64,000 nt of DNA from Deinococcus depolymerans (GTDB taxonomy: Bacteria; Deinococcota; Deinococci; Deinococcales; Deinococcaceae). The DNA lies in NCBI RefSeq assembly GCF_039522025.1, contig NZ_BAAADB010000030.1:124001-188000 (forward strand). Direction: 5' to 3'. Below, in pieces: positions 19,522 through 29,686 of the stretch. Below the pieces are notes generated by a model that worked only from the letters and a program-made list of their open reading frames with translations, made no database searches and was not told the DNA's origin. A program made the position numbers and the translations under genes. How positions within the stretch are numbered: position 1 is the first letter of the stretch; every line of letters starts with the position of its first letter.

Positions 19522-19527
19522 TAGATT
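19522..19527 (+). promoter_or_regulatory. -10 box TAGATT of the 19535 gene
   Basis: TAGATT, 7 bases before the GTG at 19535; leaderless. Confidence 0.55.
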
Positions 19528-19534
19528 CTTCGCA

Positions 19535-20203
19535 GTGAACGCCTCGCTGCCCGCACTCCTGGCCGGCCTGATCCTCGCGGCGGGCCTGTCGTGCGCGTCC
19601 CGGCCCACGCCGGACAGCGCCCAGGGAGGCGGATCGGTCATCTTCCCGCCGGCCGCCGGGACTGCCGTGTTCAGCGGCCCGGCCGGAACGGACGTCGCGC
19701 AGGCCGCCGTGACGGCCAGCGGCCACTACGGCCTGACCCTGCCGCCCGGCCCACCCCTCCCGGCCGCCGCACCCACCCTCCTGGACCTGCTCGGCCCGGC
19801 CCTGCCGGAGGGCATGGCCGCCACCTGCCAGGGCACCCTGACCACCGACCCGCCCACCGCCCGCCTGCTCGTCCTGAGCGGCGGGCGGTACCTGATCGGC
19901 TCGCAGGTCACGGGGACGCTGCGGCCCGCCCCGCAGGCCATCGGCACGCAGCAGGTGCAGGTGACCACCCGGCAGTTCGTGTACAGCGACCGCGCCGCCA
20001 CCCTCGGCAGCGCCCATCCCTGCAGCTTCACGCGCGGGGGCCTGACCGTGCCCGGCGTCCTGCGCGTGCGGCCGACGCTGCGGCGCGGCTGGACCGTCCT
20101 GGAAACCCGCCTGGAACTCGGCCCGGACCGGCTGAACGCGGACGTGACCGACGCCGCGACCGGCGCGACCGTCGACTGGCTGTACCGTCCCCGCTCCGAC
20201 TGA
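19535..20203 (+). CDS. secreted hypothetical protein
   Basis: A 222-aa protein with an N-terminal signal (VNASLPALLAGLILAAGLSC); the Cys after LS could be lipidated but the lipobox is imperfect. The rest is rich in Thr, Gly and Pro with beta-strand-like repeats (TLTTDPPTARLLVLSGGRYL, VLRVRPTLRRGW, ATVDWLYRPRSD). No family recognised. The GTG start is set by the -10 box. The stop TGA is the first triplet of the repeat that follows at 20201. Confidence 0.7.
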   Translation: MNASLPALLAGLILAAGLSCASRPTPDSAQGGGSVIFPPAAGTAVFSGPAGTDVAQAAVTASGHYGLTLPPGPPLPAAAPTLLDLLGPALPEGMAATCQGTLTTDPPTARLLVLSGGRYLIGSQVTGTLRPAPQAIGTQQVQVTTRQFVYSDRAATLGSAHPCSFTRGGLTVPGVLRVRPTLRRGWTVLETRLELGPDRLNADVTDAATGATVDWLYRPRSD

Positions 20204-20338
20204 GACGGACTCCGATTGAATGGACTGCACAGTCCATTCAATCCGAGCGGATGCGAGAAGGAGCCGGGCGGGTTCCGGACGTGGAGCTGGCAAGCCGGTG
20301 GGGTTCCGGGTTGTCAGCGAAACAAACGGAATCCGTAT
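20201..20338 (+). repeat. SNR-like repeat, full copy
   Basis: TGAGACGGACTCCGATTG start (TGA shared with the upstream gene), hairpin GAATGGACTGCACAGTCCATTC, core TTCCGGACGTGGAGCTGG and end GAAACAAACGGAATCCGTAT. Confidence 0.9.
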
Positions 20339-20340
20339 GA

Positions 20341-20488
20341 GACGGACTCCGATGGAACGGTTGACCAGTACCGTCCACTCCGGGCGGAGGCGACTCGCAG
20401 CGCGGCCCCGCAGGGGAGGAGCGTTTTTCTTCTCCTCGCTTCGCCCGGATTGAATGGGCTGCAAAGCCCATTCAATCCGAGTCCGGAT
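20341..20488 (-). repeat. SNR-like repeat, inverted copy adjoining the previous one
   Basis: GACGGACTCCGATGGAACGG at the left; hairpin CGGATTGAATGGGCTGC...CCCATTCAATCCGAG at the right, ending GTCCGGAT. With the previous copy it fills the 355-base gap to the GNAT gene. Confidence 0.85.
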
Positions 20489-20545
20489 GAGGTCCCTCCG
20501 AAGGATTCGGCCGACGCAGGCGGAACCTGTCCTGGTAGGTGCGGG

Positions 20546-20551
20546 TAAGCT
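20546..20551 (+). promoter_or_regulatory. -10 box TAAGCT of the GNAT gene
   Basis: TAAGCT, 7 bases before ATG 20559; leaderless. Confidence 0.55.
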
Positions 20552-20558
20552 GGCCGGT

Positions 20559-21362
20559 ATGCCCGGCTCGCTCGCCTTCTTCACGGACGTCGCACTGCGG
20601 GTCGCGGAGGGCGGCGTGACCGAACGCCACGCCGACCACACCGTCATCCGTTCGCCCGGCAATCCCACGTTCTGGTGGGGGAATTTCCTGCTGATGCCCG
20701 CCGCGCCGCAGCCCGGCGACCTGCCCCGCTGGGAGGCGCTGTTCCGCCAGGCCTTCCCGCACGCCGCTCACCGCGCGTTCGGTGTGGATACCCCGGATGG
20801 CAGCGTGGACAGCGGCGAGTGGCAGGCGGCCGGGTACGAGGTGCAGCGCGACACGGTCCTGACCGCCGCGCAGACCGTCCCGCCGCGCCGCACGCCGACC
20901 CTGGACTTGCGCCCCCTGCACTCGGACGCCGACTGGGAGGCTGCCGCGCACCTGCGACTGGCCGTGAACGCCGCCGACCCCAACCCGCACGGCGAGGCCG
21001 CGTACCGGGAATTCGTAACGCGCAAACTGGCGGCCGCCCGCGCCGCCCAGGAACGCGGGCGGGGCGCGGTGCTCGCCGCCTTCGACGCGCACGGCGCGGC
21101 CCTGAGTGCCCTGGGCATCTTCGACGCTGGCGACGGTGTCGCCCGGTACCAGGCGGTCGAGACGCACCCGGCACACCGCTCGCGTGGACTGGCCGGCGCG
21201 CTGGTTCACGCGGCCGGGCAGTGGGCGCACGCGCGGCTCGGCACGCGCACGCTGGTCATCGTGGCCGACCCCGACTACCACGCGCAGGCGCTGTACGAAC
21301 GCCTGGGCTTCCGTCCTGCCGAGACGCAGCTGTCCCTGCACAAACGCCCGCCCGGCCCGTAA
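20559..21362 (+). CDS. GNAT-family N-acetyltransferase
   Basis: A 267-aa protein whose C-terminal half (about 120-260) has a GNAT fold: the strand LSALGIFDAGDGVARYQAVETHP, followed by the acetyl-CoA pyrophosphate loop HRSRGLAGALVHAA (R-x-x-G-x-A-like), then RTLVIVADPDYHAQALYERLGF as the last beta strand and helix. The N-terminal half (PTFWWGNFLLMP) resembles the first half of two-domain GNATs. Substrate cannot be deduced. Start chosen by the -10 box; the frame is open upstream through the repeat, which is not coding. Convergent with rnhB, 6 bases apart. Confidence 0.85.
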   Translation: MPGSLAFFTDVALRVAEGGVTERHADHTVIRSPGNPTFWWGNFLLMPAAPQPGDLPRWEALFRQAFPHAAHRAFGVDTPDGSVDSGEWQAAGYEVQRDTVLTAAQTVPPRRTPTLDLRPLHSDADWEAAAHLRLAVNAADPNPHGEAAYREFVTRKLAAARAAQERGRGAVLAAFDAHGAALSALGIFDAGDGVARYQAVETHPAHRSRGLAGALVHAAGQWAHARLGTRTLVIVADPDYHAQALYERLGFRPAETQLSLHKRPPGP

Positions 21363-21368
21363 GGGCGG

Positions 21369-22022
21369 TCAGTCGGGGGCGCCGAACAGGGACGCCGGTT
21401 CGCTCAGCAGGGCGCGGATGGGCGCGAAGCTGCGGCGGTGTGCGCCCGTCACGCCGCGTTCGTGCAGCGCGGCGCGGTGGGCGGGGGCGCCGTAGCCCTT
21501 GTGGCCGGCGAAGCCGTAACCGGGGTGTTGCGCGTCGAGTTCCAGCATCACGCGGTCCCGTTCGGTCTTGGCGAGCAGGCTGGCCGCCGCGACCGAGTAA
21601 CTCAGGGCGTCCGCACGGGGCGGGGCGCTCAGGGGCAGCGACACCCGCAGCTTCAGGTAGTCCGTGACGAGCGCCTGCGGGGCCGGGTCCAGCCGCGCCA
21701 GGGCGCGGTGCGCGGCGGCGTGCGTGGCGCCCAGGATGTTCAGGCGGTCGATCTCGTCCGGCCAGGCGTGCTCGACCGCCCAGGCGAGCGCGACCTCCCG
21801 CACCAGCTGCGCGTACTGCTCACGTTGCGCGGCGCTCAGCTGCTTGCTGTCCCGGAACGGGTATTCGGCGGCGGAACCGGGCAGGATCACGGCCGCCACG
21901 GTGACCGGCCCGGCCCACGCGCCCCGTCCGGCCTCGTCCACGCCCGCCACGCGGAAGTGTCCGCGCCGCCAGTGTTCTCGCTCGAAGGACCAGTCGGGGG
22001 TGACGCTCGGGGAGGCACTCAT
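21369..22022 (-). CDS. rnhB: ribonuclease HII
   Basis: Removes ribonucleotides from DNA-RNA hybrids. The 217-aa protein has the RNase HII active site: GVDEAGRGAWAGPV (Asp and Glu), DSKQLS, TDYLKL (Asp) and AKTERDR (Asp), plus the GYGFAGHKGYG motif of RNase HII. A TAGCGT box 7 bases before ATG 22022 suggests a leaderless start. Divergent from the methyltransferase gene at 22109. Confidence 0.95.
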   Translation of the reverse strand: MSASPSVTPDWSFEREHWRRGHFRVAGVDEAGRGAWAGPVTVAAVILPGSAAEYPFRDSKQLSAAQREQYAQLVREVALAWAVEHAWPDEIDRLNILGATHAAAHRALARLDPAPQALVTDYLKLRVSLPLSAPPRADALSYSVAAASLLAKTERDRVMLELDAQHPGYGFAGHKGYGAPAHRAALHERGVTGAHRRSFAPIRALLSEPASLFGAPD

Positions 22023-22029
22023 GCCCGGA

Positions 22030-22035
22030 ACGCTA
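22030..22035 (-). promoter_or_regulatory. -10 box TAGCGT of rnhB
   Basis: Minus-strand TAGCGT, 7 bases before ATG 22022. Confidence 0.5.
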
Positions 22036-22108
22036 GCGCACCGGCCCGCTCCCGCGCACCGGCCCCCGTGAACAGTCGGGCCGCGCGGAATGTGCGACTC
22101 TGGAGGGC

Positions 22109-23311
22109 GTGACGAGCAGGCCCAAGCAGAAGATCAGATTCAACCGACCCACCGGGGCCGCCCCCTCTCCCGCGACGGGCGGCCGTCCGGCCGCCCCGGC
22201 CGCGCCGTACGCGGACGTGCGGCCCGCCCGGCTGCCCGAGAAACTCGACCGACTGACCGTCCTGACCAAACCCGGCGTGCGCGGCTTCCCCGACGTGGAC
22301 GCCGCGCAGGCGCTGCTGGCGCAGACCATGCGTCGCGACCGGGTGCGCGGCGACGTGCTGGACCTGAGCGCCATGGGCGGCCTGATCGGCGCGCTCGACA
22401 GCGTGAAGCTGCGCGCCGTGGAAGGCAGCGCCGCTGCCCTGAAGGTCCTGCAGGCCGCCGGACTGGACGCCCACGCCGCCATTCCCGGCGACCCCCTGAC
22501 CGAACGCTGGCCCGACCGCGCCCGGACCGTGTGCGTCGTGCTGGCCGGGGACCGCGGCAACGCCTACGCCGAGGCGCAGGTCGCCTGGGCGCACGCCTGC
22601 ACGCCGCCCGGCGGGACGCTGTACATCGCCGGGGACCGCGACAAGGGCTTCGACCGGTACGTGCGCGCCGCCGGGAAGGCCTTCGGGTCCGGCGAGACCA
22701 TCGCCCGTGACGGCGGGATGCGCGTGGCGAAACTCGTGCGCCGCCCCGGCCCCACGCCCCCGCAACCCGAACCCGAGACCTTCGAGGCCTTCGGCGTGAG
22801 CGTCGTCGGCCTGCCCGGCGTGTTCAGCGCCGGGAAGCCCGACAAGGCGACTACCCTGATGCTCGGCGCGCTGGACGCCCTGGACCTGACGGGTCTGGAC
22901 GTACTGGACCTGGGCTGCGGGACCGGCATCATCGGCGCTTGGGCCGCGCGGCGCGGCGCGAACGTCACGCTGGTCGACGGCGACCTGCAGAGTGTGCGCA
23001 GCGCGCAGGCGACCCTGGCCGCGTCCGGCCTGAGCGGCGAGGCGATCCACTCGGACGTGGACGCCGAACTGGGCGAACGGACCTTCGACGTGATCCTCAC
23101 CAACCCGCCCTTCCACGTGGGGCGGGGCGTGGTGCTGGACGTGGCCCGCGAGTTCATCGCGGCCGCCGCCCGCCGCCTGCGTCCCGGCGGCACGCTGCAC
23201 CTCGTCGCCAACGACCCCCTGCCGTACGAGGCGGACCTGGGCCTGATCGGCCCGGTCCGCGAGACGCTGCGCGAGGCAGGATTCAAGGTCCTGTCGGTCA
23301 CGCGCCCCTGA
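22109..23311 (+). CDS. RsmC-like class I methyltransferase
   Basis: A 400-aa protein with the two-domain architecture of the 16S rRNA m2G1207 methyltransferases (RsmC/RlmG): an N-terminal pseudo-methyltransferase domain (about 50-215) and a C-terminal catalytic domain (about 225-400) with SAM motif LDLGCGTGIIGAW, acidic VDGD and the catalytic NPPFH. SAM-dependent guanine N2-methylation of rRNA or tRNA is expected. N-terminal 30 residues are basic and Pro/Ala-rich. GTG start lies 7 bases after GACTCT, a weak -10. A different base or RNA target is possible. Confidence 0.85.
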   Translation: MTSRPKQKIRFNRPTGAAPSPATGGRPAAPAAPYADVRPARLPEKLDRLTVLTKPGVRGFPDVDAAQALLAQTMRRDRVRGDVLDLSAMGGLIGALDSVKLRAVEGSAAALKVLQAAGLDAHAAIPGDPLTERWPDRARTVCVVLAGDRGNAYAEAQVAWAHACTPPGGTLYIAGDRDKGFDRYVRAAGKAFGSGETIARDGGMRVAKLVRRPGPTPPQPEPETFEAFGVSVVGLPGVFSAGKPDKATTLMLGALDALDLTGLDVLDLGCGTGIIGAWAARRGANVTLVDGDLQSVRSAQATLAASGLSGEAIHSDVDAELGERTFDVILTNPPFHVGRGVVLDVAREFIAAAARRLRPGGTLHLVANDPLPYEADLGLIGPVRETLREAGFKVLSVTRP

Positions 23312-23466
23312 CCCGGCGGCCGGCACCCGGACCGCCGGGAACCTTCGGGCCGCGCACCCCGTATTCCGCTTGATGGCCCGGAACTGCGTTCACCTCACCC
23401 GCACGTGCCGCCGACCCCCTTTGCCCCGCGTCCTGCCGCGCCCGGCACGCGGTTTTGCGCGTTTGC

Positions 23467-23472
23467 TAGACT
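23467..23472 (+). promoter_or_regulatory. -10 box TAGACT upstream of the sigma factor gene
   Basis: TAGACT in GTTTGCTAGACTGACG. A leader of about 115 bases precedes the ATG at 23592. An in-frame GTG at 23484 follows the box by 11 bases, but its codons lack G/C third-position bias. Confidence 0.5.
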
Positions 23473-23591
23473 GACGCGTTCCGGTGACCGGCCCCGGCCG
23501 ACTCCGCAGGGCTTCCGTCCCCACCCCTTCAGCTGTTCCGTCTGTTCCGAGTTCCACGCCACCACGTCACACCCGAGCCCCAGGAGGCCGC

Positions 23592-25310
<1,719 letters not shown>

Positions 25311-25358
25311 AGCCCGGCCTGCACTGAAGCCCGGCCATCCCGACCGCTCCACCCGGAT

Positions 25359-25385
25359 CGCCCCGTGCCTGCCCAGGCCGGGGCG
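25359..25385 (+). terminator. hairpin after sigA
   Basis: CGCCCCG and CGGGGCG pair around a 13-base loop, followed by GTTCTGCTGTGCATTTT. Confidence 0.6.
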
Positions 25386-25460
25386 GTTCTGCTGTGCATT
25401 TTCTGCTGTGCGGTCGGGACGCTTGCGGCAGGTGCGGGAACCGGCGCGCGGGTGCGCGCG

Positions 25461-25466
25461 TATCCT
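25461..25466 (+). promoter_or_regulatory. -10 box TATCCT of the DUF4129-moxR-DUF58 operon
   Basis: TATCCT, 9 bases before the ATG of the mini-ORF at 25476, which overlaps the start of the DUF4129 gene. Confidence 0.5.
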
Positions 25467-25475
25467 CGGTCAGTC

Positions 25476-25538
25476 ATGATCCTTCTTTCTGTGCCGGGCC
25501 GGTGGCCCGCCCGTCGCCGGTCCGGCCACGCATGTTGA
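25476..25538 (+). CDS. leader mini-ORF of the DUF4129 gene
   Basis: A 20-codon ORF beginning MILLSVPGRWPARR, 9 bases after TATCCT, whose TGA (25536-25538) overlaps the DUF4129 ATG at 25532 (ATGTTGA). It probably delivers ribosomes to the gene by termination-reinitiation; no SD is seen before 25532. Confidence 0.4.
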   Translation: MILLSVPGRWPARRRSGHAC

Positions 25539-26959
25539 ACGCCGCGTCCGTGGGCGCCCCCGCCCCGCCCCGCACGGCCTTCGGGCTGGCCCTGCTGCCG
25601 CTATGTCTGGCGGGACTGCTGCCACTCTGGACAGTGGCGGCCCTGTGCGGGCTGTTCGCGCTGGGTGTCCGCTGGCCCGCGTGGGCACAGGCGCGCGTGC
25701 TGGGCACGCAACTGCTGATCGGGCTGGGGATGCTTTCCGGCCTGCCCGGCGGTCTGGGCGACGGGGCGGCGCTGGTGCGGCTGGCCGCGCTGTACCTGCT
25801 GGCCAGCCTGGGCGGGTTCGCCCTGAGCTTCGCCGCGCACGCCCTGGAGGACGGTCGCCGCCGCGCCCTGCTCGTGCCGCTGACCCTGGGGCTGCTGGCC
25901 CCGCAGGTGGGCGTGCCCCTGGCCCTGCTGGGCGGCGCGCTGGCCCGCCCCGGTCCGGACGCCCGCCGCGCCCCGCTGACCCCGCCGGAGCACACGCGCC
26001 GCTGGTGGGGCGCCCTGGCGCTGGCTGCCCTGCCCCTGCTGCTGCTGGCCCTGCTGCTGCCCACGCCCGCCGCCGGGCCGGGCAGCCGGGACGTGGCCGG
26101 CCCCGCGCCCGTCAGCGGCGCGGCCCCCGACGCGTCCACTCCAGGCCCCGGCCCGTCCTCCGGCATCGGGACGGCCGGAGCGGCGCTGCACCCCTTCCAG
26201 CCGCCCGTGACCCTGAACCTGGGCCAGGCGGGCCTGCCGGTGGAACTCATGCTGCTGGGCGGCCTGCTGCTGGCCGGCGCGGCGCTGGGTGTGCCGGCCC
26301 TGCGCCGCGCCCGTGGGCAGCCTCCGCATCCGGCCGAGTGGCTGATCGTGGCGGGCCTGCTGCTCACAGGACTGCTGTGGGTGGTGGCGGCCGTCCTGCT
26401 GTACCTGGGCGACTCGGGCGCCCCGGCGGCGCTCGGGCCGGCCGCCGGGGAAGCGCCGGGCGGCGCAGGTGGCCCGGGCGGGGCGGGCGGCCCGGACGGG
26501 GGGCGCGTGATCGACCTGTCCTGGCTGCTGCCCACGCTCGTCTGGGCGACGCTGGCGCTGGTGCTCGCGCTGGCCGGGGCGCTGCTGTGGCTACGCCGTC
26601 AGGGCGCCCCGGACCCGGCCCTGCCCGCCGACCTGCCGCAGGCACCCGCCGATGCGCCCGCCACCCGCGCCGCTCCCACCCACCGGGTCCGCGAGGCGTA
26701 CCGCGCCGCGCAGACCGCCCTGGGCACTGCCGGCTGGCCCCGAGCGGCCGCCGAGACGCCCGCCGCGTACGCCGCCCGCCTGGGCGCACTGCACCCCCCG
26801 CTGGCCGCGCCACTCGCCACCCTGACCACCGCCTACGAACCCGTCCGCTACGGTGGCCGCCTGACCGACGAGGACGCCGCGCAGGCCGAACAGGCCGCCG
26901 ACCTCCTGACCCGCACGCTGCCCACCCTGCCCCCCGCCCCCACCGAGGACACCCCATGA
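25532..26959 (+). CDS. membrane protein with DUF4129-like C-terminus
   Basis: A 475-aa membrane protein: about eight membrane segments (for example residues 15-48, 60-85, 95-115, 165-185, 228-248, 265-285, 325-350) with a Pro/Gly-rich extracytoplasmic region and a C-terminal cytoplasmic helical domain. That domain, with VREAYRAAQTALGTAGW, AAETPAAYAARLG and YEPVRYGGRLTDEDAAQAE, matches the DUF4129 pattern seen in proteins encoded beside MoxR/DUF58 genes, usually together with a transglutaminase core. Here no transglutaminase Cys-His-Asp motif is visible. Overlaps the moxR start (ATGA). Function unknown. Confidence 0.7.
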   Translation: MLNAASVGAPAPPRTAFGLALLPLCLAGLLPLWTVAALCGLFALGVRWPAWAQARVLGTQLLIGLGMLSGLPGGLGDGAALVRLAALYLLASLGGFALSFAAHALEDGRRRALLVPLTLGLLAPQVGVPLALLGGALARPGPDARRAPLTPPEHTRRWWGALALAALPLLLLALLLPTPAAGPGSRDVAGPAPVSGAAPDASTPGPGPSSGIGTAGAALHPFQPPVTLNLGQAGLPVELMLLGGLLLAGAALGVPALRRARGQPPHPAEWLIVAGLLLTGLLWVVAAVLLYLGDSGAPAALGPAAGEAPGGAGGPGGAGGPDGGRVIDLSWLLPTLVWATLALVLALAGALLWLRRQGAPDPALPADLPQAPADAPATRAAPTHRVREAYRAAQTALGTAGWPRAAAETPAAYAARLGALHPPLAAPLATLTTAYEPVRYGGRLTDEDAAQAEQAADLLTRTLPTLPPAPTEDTP

Positions 26960-27948
26960 CCCAGACCCTGACCCCCACCCCTTCCGCCCCCGCCCCCACA
27001 CCGGACTTCGCCCGCGCCGTCCTGGAGAACGTCGCCCGCGTGCTGGTCGGCAAGGAGGACGTGACCCGCCTCGCGCTGGCCGGCATCCTGGCCGGCGGGC
27101 ACGTCCTGCTGGAGGACGCGCCGGGCACCGGCAAGACCATGCTGGCCCGCGCCCTAGCCGTCAGCCTGGGCCTGGACTTCCAGCGGGTGCAGTTCACGCC
27201 GGACCTGCTGCCGGGCGACGTGACGGGCGTCAGCGTGTTCCGCCCGCAGAGCGGCACCTTCGAGTTCGTGCCCGGCCCGGTCTTCACCGGGGTGCTGCTG
27301 GCCGACGAGATCAACCGCGCCACGCCCCGCACGCAGTCCGCGCTCCTTGAGGCGATGGGGGAGGGGCAGGTCACGGAATCCGGCGTGACCCGCCCGCTGC
27401 CCGCGCCGTTCGTGGTGATCGCCACGCAGAACCCCATCGAGAACGAGGGCACCTACCGCCTGCCGGAAGCGCAGCTGGACCGCTTCCTGCTGCGCCTGTC
27501 GGTCGGGTACCCCACCCACGAGGAGGAGGTGCGGATGCTCGCCCGCCTCCAGACCCAGCATCCCATCGCCACGCTGGGGGCCGTCACCACGCCCGCCGCG
27601 CTGCTGCACGCCCAGGCGCAGGTGCGCGCCGTGTTCGTCGCGCCCGAGGTGCAGGCCTACCTCGCGCGCCTGAGTGCCCGCACCCGCACGCACCCCAGCG
27701 TCACCCTGGGGGCCGGGCCGCGCGCCAGCCTCGCGCTGCAGGGCGTCGCGCAGGCGCTCGCGTGGCTGGCCGGGCGGCCGTTCGTCACGCCGGACGACGT
27801 GCAGGCCGCCGCGCCCGGCGTACTCGCCCACCGCCTGAGCCTGCGGATCGAGGCGCGGCTCCAGGGCGTGCCCGACCGTGAGATCGTCCGCGAGATCCTG
27901 ATGGCCGAACCCGTCCCCGCCGAACTCAGCCCCAATTCCGCCCGGTGA
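26956..27948 (+). CDS. MoxR-family AAA+ ATPase
   Basis: A 330-aa AAA+ protein of the MoxR class, which acts as a chaperone-like remodeller together with a DUF58 protein. Visible motifs: Walker A LEDAPGTGKTMLAR (about 50), Walker B GVLLADEINRATPRTQSALLEAM, sensor ATQNPIENEGTYRLPEAQLDRF and a C-terminal lid with TLGAGPRASLALQGVAQA. Start ATG overlaps the upstream stop; its stop overlaps the next GTG (GTGA). The three genes form a translationally coupled operon. Substrate of the system not evident. Confidence 0.93.
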   Translation: MTQTLTPTPSAPAPTPDFARAVLENVARVLVGKEDVTRLALAGILAGGHVLLEDAPGTGKTMLARALAVSLGLDFQRVQFTPDLLPGDVTGVSVFRPQSGTFEFVPGPVFTGVLLADEINRATPRTQSALLEAMGEGQVTESGVTRPLPAPFVVIATQNPIENEGTYRLPEAQLDRFLLRLSVGYPTHEEEVRMLARLQTQHPIATLGAVTTPAALLHAQAQVRAVFVAPEVQAYLARLSARTRTHPSVTLGAGPRASLALQGVAQALAWLAGRPFVTPDDVQAAAPGVLAHRLSLRIEARLQGVPDREIVREILMAEPVPAELSPNSAR

Positions 27949-29117
27949 CGACCCTGACCGTTTCCCTGACCGCCGCGCTGCCCTGGCTGCTGTTGATCGG
28001 CGCGGTCCTGGCCGCCCTGTGGTGGGGCTCGCGCCGCCCGCCCGGCGTCACCGTGGAACGCCTCGTGCCCGCCACGGGCTTTGAGGGCACCCGCGTTCCC
28101 CTGACCGTGCGCGTCAAGCTGCGCAGCCGCCGCCCCCTGCGCGTCCTGCTGGACGACCCCACGCCGCGCGGCGTGGTGCCCGACGTGACGCCCGAACTCA
28201 GCGTGCGCCTGCTCGGACACGCGCCGCACGACCTGACCACCACCCTCACCCTCAACCGGCGCGGCGCGCACGACTGGCCCGGCGGGACGCTGCGCTGGGC
28301 CGATCCGCTCGGTCTGTTCTGGCACTCCGCGCCGCTGCCCGGCCCGCCCACCACGCTGGACGTCTTTCCCGGCACGCACGGCCTGATCCTGCCGGACCTG
28401 CTGCGCCCCCTGCTCTCGGAAGGCACCCTGACCCGCCGCGTCGGCCTGGACGACCCGCTGAGCCTGCGCGGCGTGCGCGATTACGTGCCCGGCGACCCGC
28501 CCGGCCGGGTCCACTGGCGCCTGAGTGCCCGCACCGGCACCCTGACCGTCCGCGAACCCGAACGCACCGCCGCCAGCAGCCTGACCGTGTTCGTGGACAC
28601 CAGCAGTGGCGGCGAGGTCTTCGTGGACAGCGCCGCCCGCCTCGCCGCCAGCCTCGTCCGGGAGGCCGCCGGCCTGGGCCTGCCCGTCGCGGCCGCCACC
28701 CGCGCCACCCTGAGCCCCAGCGGCCGCGACCCGCTGTCCATGCAGGCCGCCCTGCGGCTCCTGGCCCGCCTCGCCCCGGACAGCGCCCCGCCGCGCCTGC
28801 CGCCCACCCGCAGCGGCGGGAACCTGATCCTGCTGACCGCCAGCCCCGGCCCGGACCTGCTGACCCAGGCCCTGCACGCCCGCGCGACCGCCGCCCGCGT
28901 CAGCATCGTCGCGCTGCCCGAGGGCTACTACCTGGAACCCGGCGAGAGCCCCCGCCGCCAGTGGACCGGCCTGCCCGACGCGGTCCGCGACCTCGAACGC
29001 CGCGCCGCCGCGCTGGCCGGGGCCGGCATTCAGGTCGTGGTGCTTCGCGGCAACCAGAGCGTCCTGACCCTGGCCCACGGTCACGCGCCGGGTGGAGGCA
29101 GCATGCAGACGATATGA
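27945..29117 (+). CDS. DUF58 protein (MoxR partner)
   Basis: A 390-aa protein with two N-terminal membrane segments merged in residues 10-30 (PWLLLIGAVLAALWW), a beta-rich domain (about 45-180), and the DUF58 core with RGVRDYVPGDPPGRVHWRLSA (the G-D-x2-R-x-I/V-x-W signature of the family) and a vWA-like LTVFVDTSSGG (MIDAS-like). DUF58 proteins work with MoxR ATPases, genes for both being adjacent. GTG start overlaps the moxR stop. The C-terminal tail ends within the gene and no downstream partner follows. Confidence 0.9.
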   Translation: MTTLTVSLTAALPWLLLIGAVLAALWWGSRRPPGVTVERLVPATGFEGTRVPLTVRVKLRSRRPLRVLLDDPTPRGVVPDVTPELSVRLLGHAPHDLTTTLTLNRRGAHDWPGGTLRWADPLGLFWHSAPLPGPPTTLDVFPGTHGLILPDLLRPLLSEGTLTRRVGLDDPLSLRGVRDYVPGDPPGRVHWRLSARTGTLTVREPERTAASSLTVFVDTSSGGEVFVDSAARLAASLVREAAGLGLPVAAATRATLSPSGRDPLSMQAALRLLARLAPDSAPPRLPPTRSGGNLILLTASPGPDLLTQALHARATAARVSIVALPEGYYLEPGESPRRQWTGLPDAVRDLERRAAALAGAGIQVVVLRGNQSVLTLAHGHAPGGGSMQTI

Positions 29118-29151
29118 AGAAGCCTTTCAGGCGGGCGTGGGCCGCGCGCGG

Positions 29152-29157
29152 TAGCGT
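29152..29157 (+). promoter_or_regulatory. -10 box TAGCGT of the 29163 gene
   Basis: TAGCGT, 5 bases before ATG 29163. Confidence 0.45.
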
Positions 29158-29162
29158 AAGCC

Positions 29163-29405
29163 ATGACCGACGACAAACGCCACGACGCCACCCACACCCA
29201 CCCGGACGGCAGCGAGATCCGCAACGTCGACCTTCAGTTCATGGGCCACGCCGATGAGCAGAAGGAACTCGCAGCGGCGGTGGACGCCGAGAGCAAGGCG
29301 CCGGGCGAGTACGTCGAACGCGGCATGGACAAGCAGGACGTCGCCTCCGCGCAGAGCATGGACGCCAGCGATCCCCCCAGCACCAACATGGGCGAGCAGG
29401 ACTGA
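29163..29405 (+). CDS. small acidic hypothetical protein
   Basis: An 80-aa hydrophilic protein rich in Asp, Glu, Lys, Met and Ala (MTDDKRHDATHTHPDGSEIR, ending NMGEQD). No membrane segment or signal; probably unstructured in part. Third codon positions are G/C-biased, supporting a real gene. The start is leaderless-like and its stop TGA is the first triplet of the repeat that follows. No family recognised. Confidence 0.65.
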   Translation: MTDDKRHDATHTHPDGSEIRNVDLQFMGHADEQKELAAAVDAESKAPGEYVERGMDKQDVASAQSMDASDPPSTNMGEQD

Positions 29406-29563
29406 TCCGGACTCCGATTGAATGGGCTGCTAAGCCCGTTCAATACGAGCGGATGCGACTCGGAGAGCTGCGCCGCAGAGCAGGAGAAAAACTGGTTCCG
29501 GACGTGGAGCTGGCAATCCGGTGAACTTCCGGATTGTCGGCGAAACAAACGGAATCCGTATGA
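29403..29563 (+). repeat. SNR-like repeat, full copy
   Basis: TGATCCGGACTCCGATTG start (TGA shared with the 29163 gene), hairpin GAATGGGCTGCTAAGCCCGTTC, core GTTCCGGACGTGGAGCTGG and end CGGAATCCGTATGA. From 29564 to 29686 nothing recognisable. Confidence 0.9.
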
Positions 29564-29686
29564 AGGAAGTGGAGTTGGGCCCGGAAGGACCGCCGTCAGC
29601 CCCCACCCTGTCTGGGCCCGCCGCCTCCGGTCTGACCGGCGTTCCCTTTCCGGCTGCGTTCCCGTGAGCTGGGTGGGCCTGGCCGT

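Noticed and set aside
23484..23591. In-frame N-terminal extension of the sigma factor from GTG 23484
   Set aside because: Weak third-position bias, and AGGAGG stands before ATG 23592.
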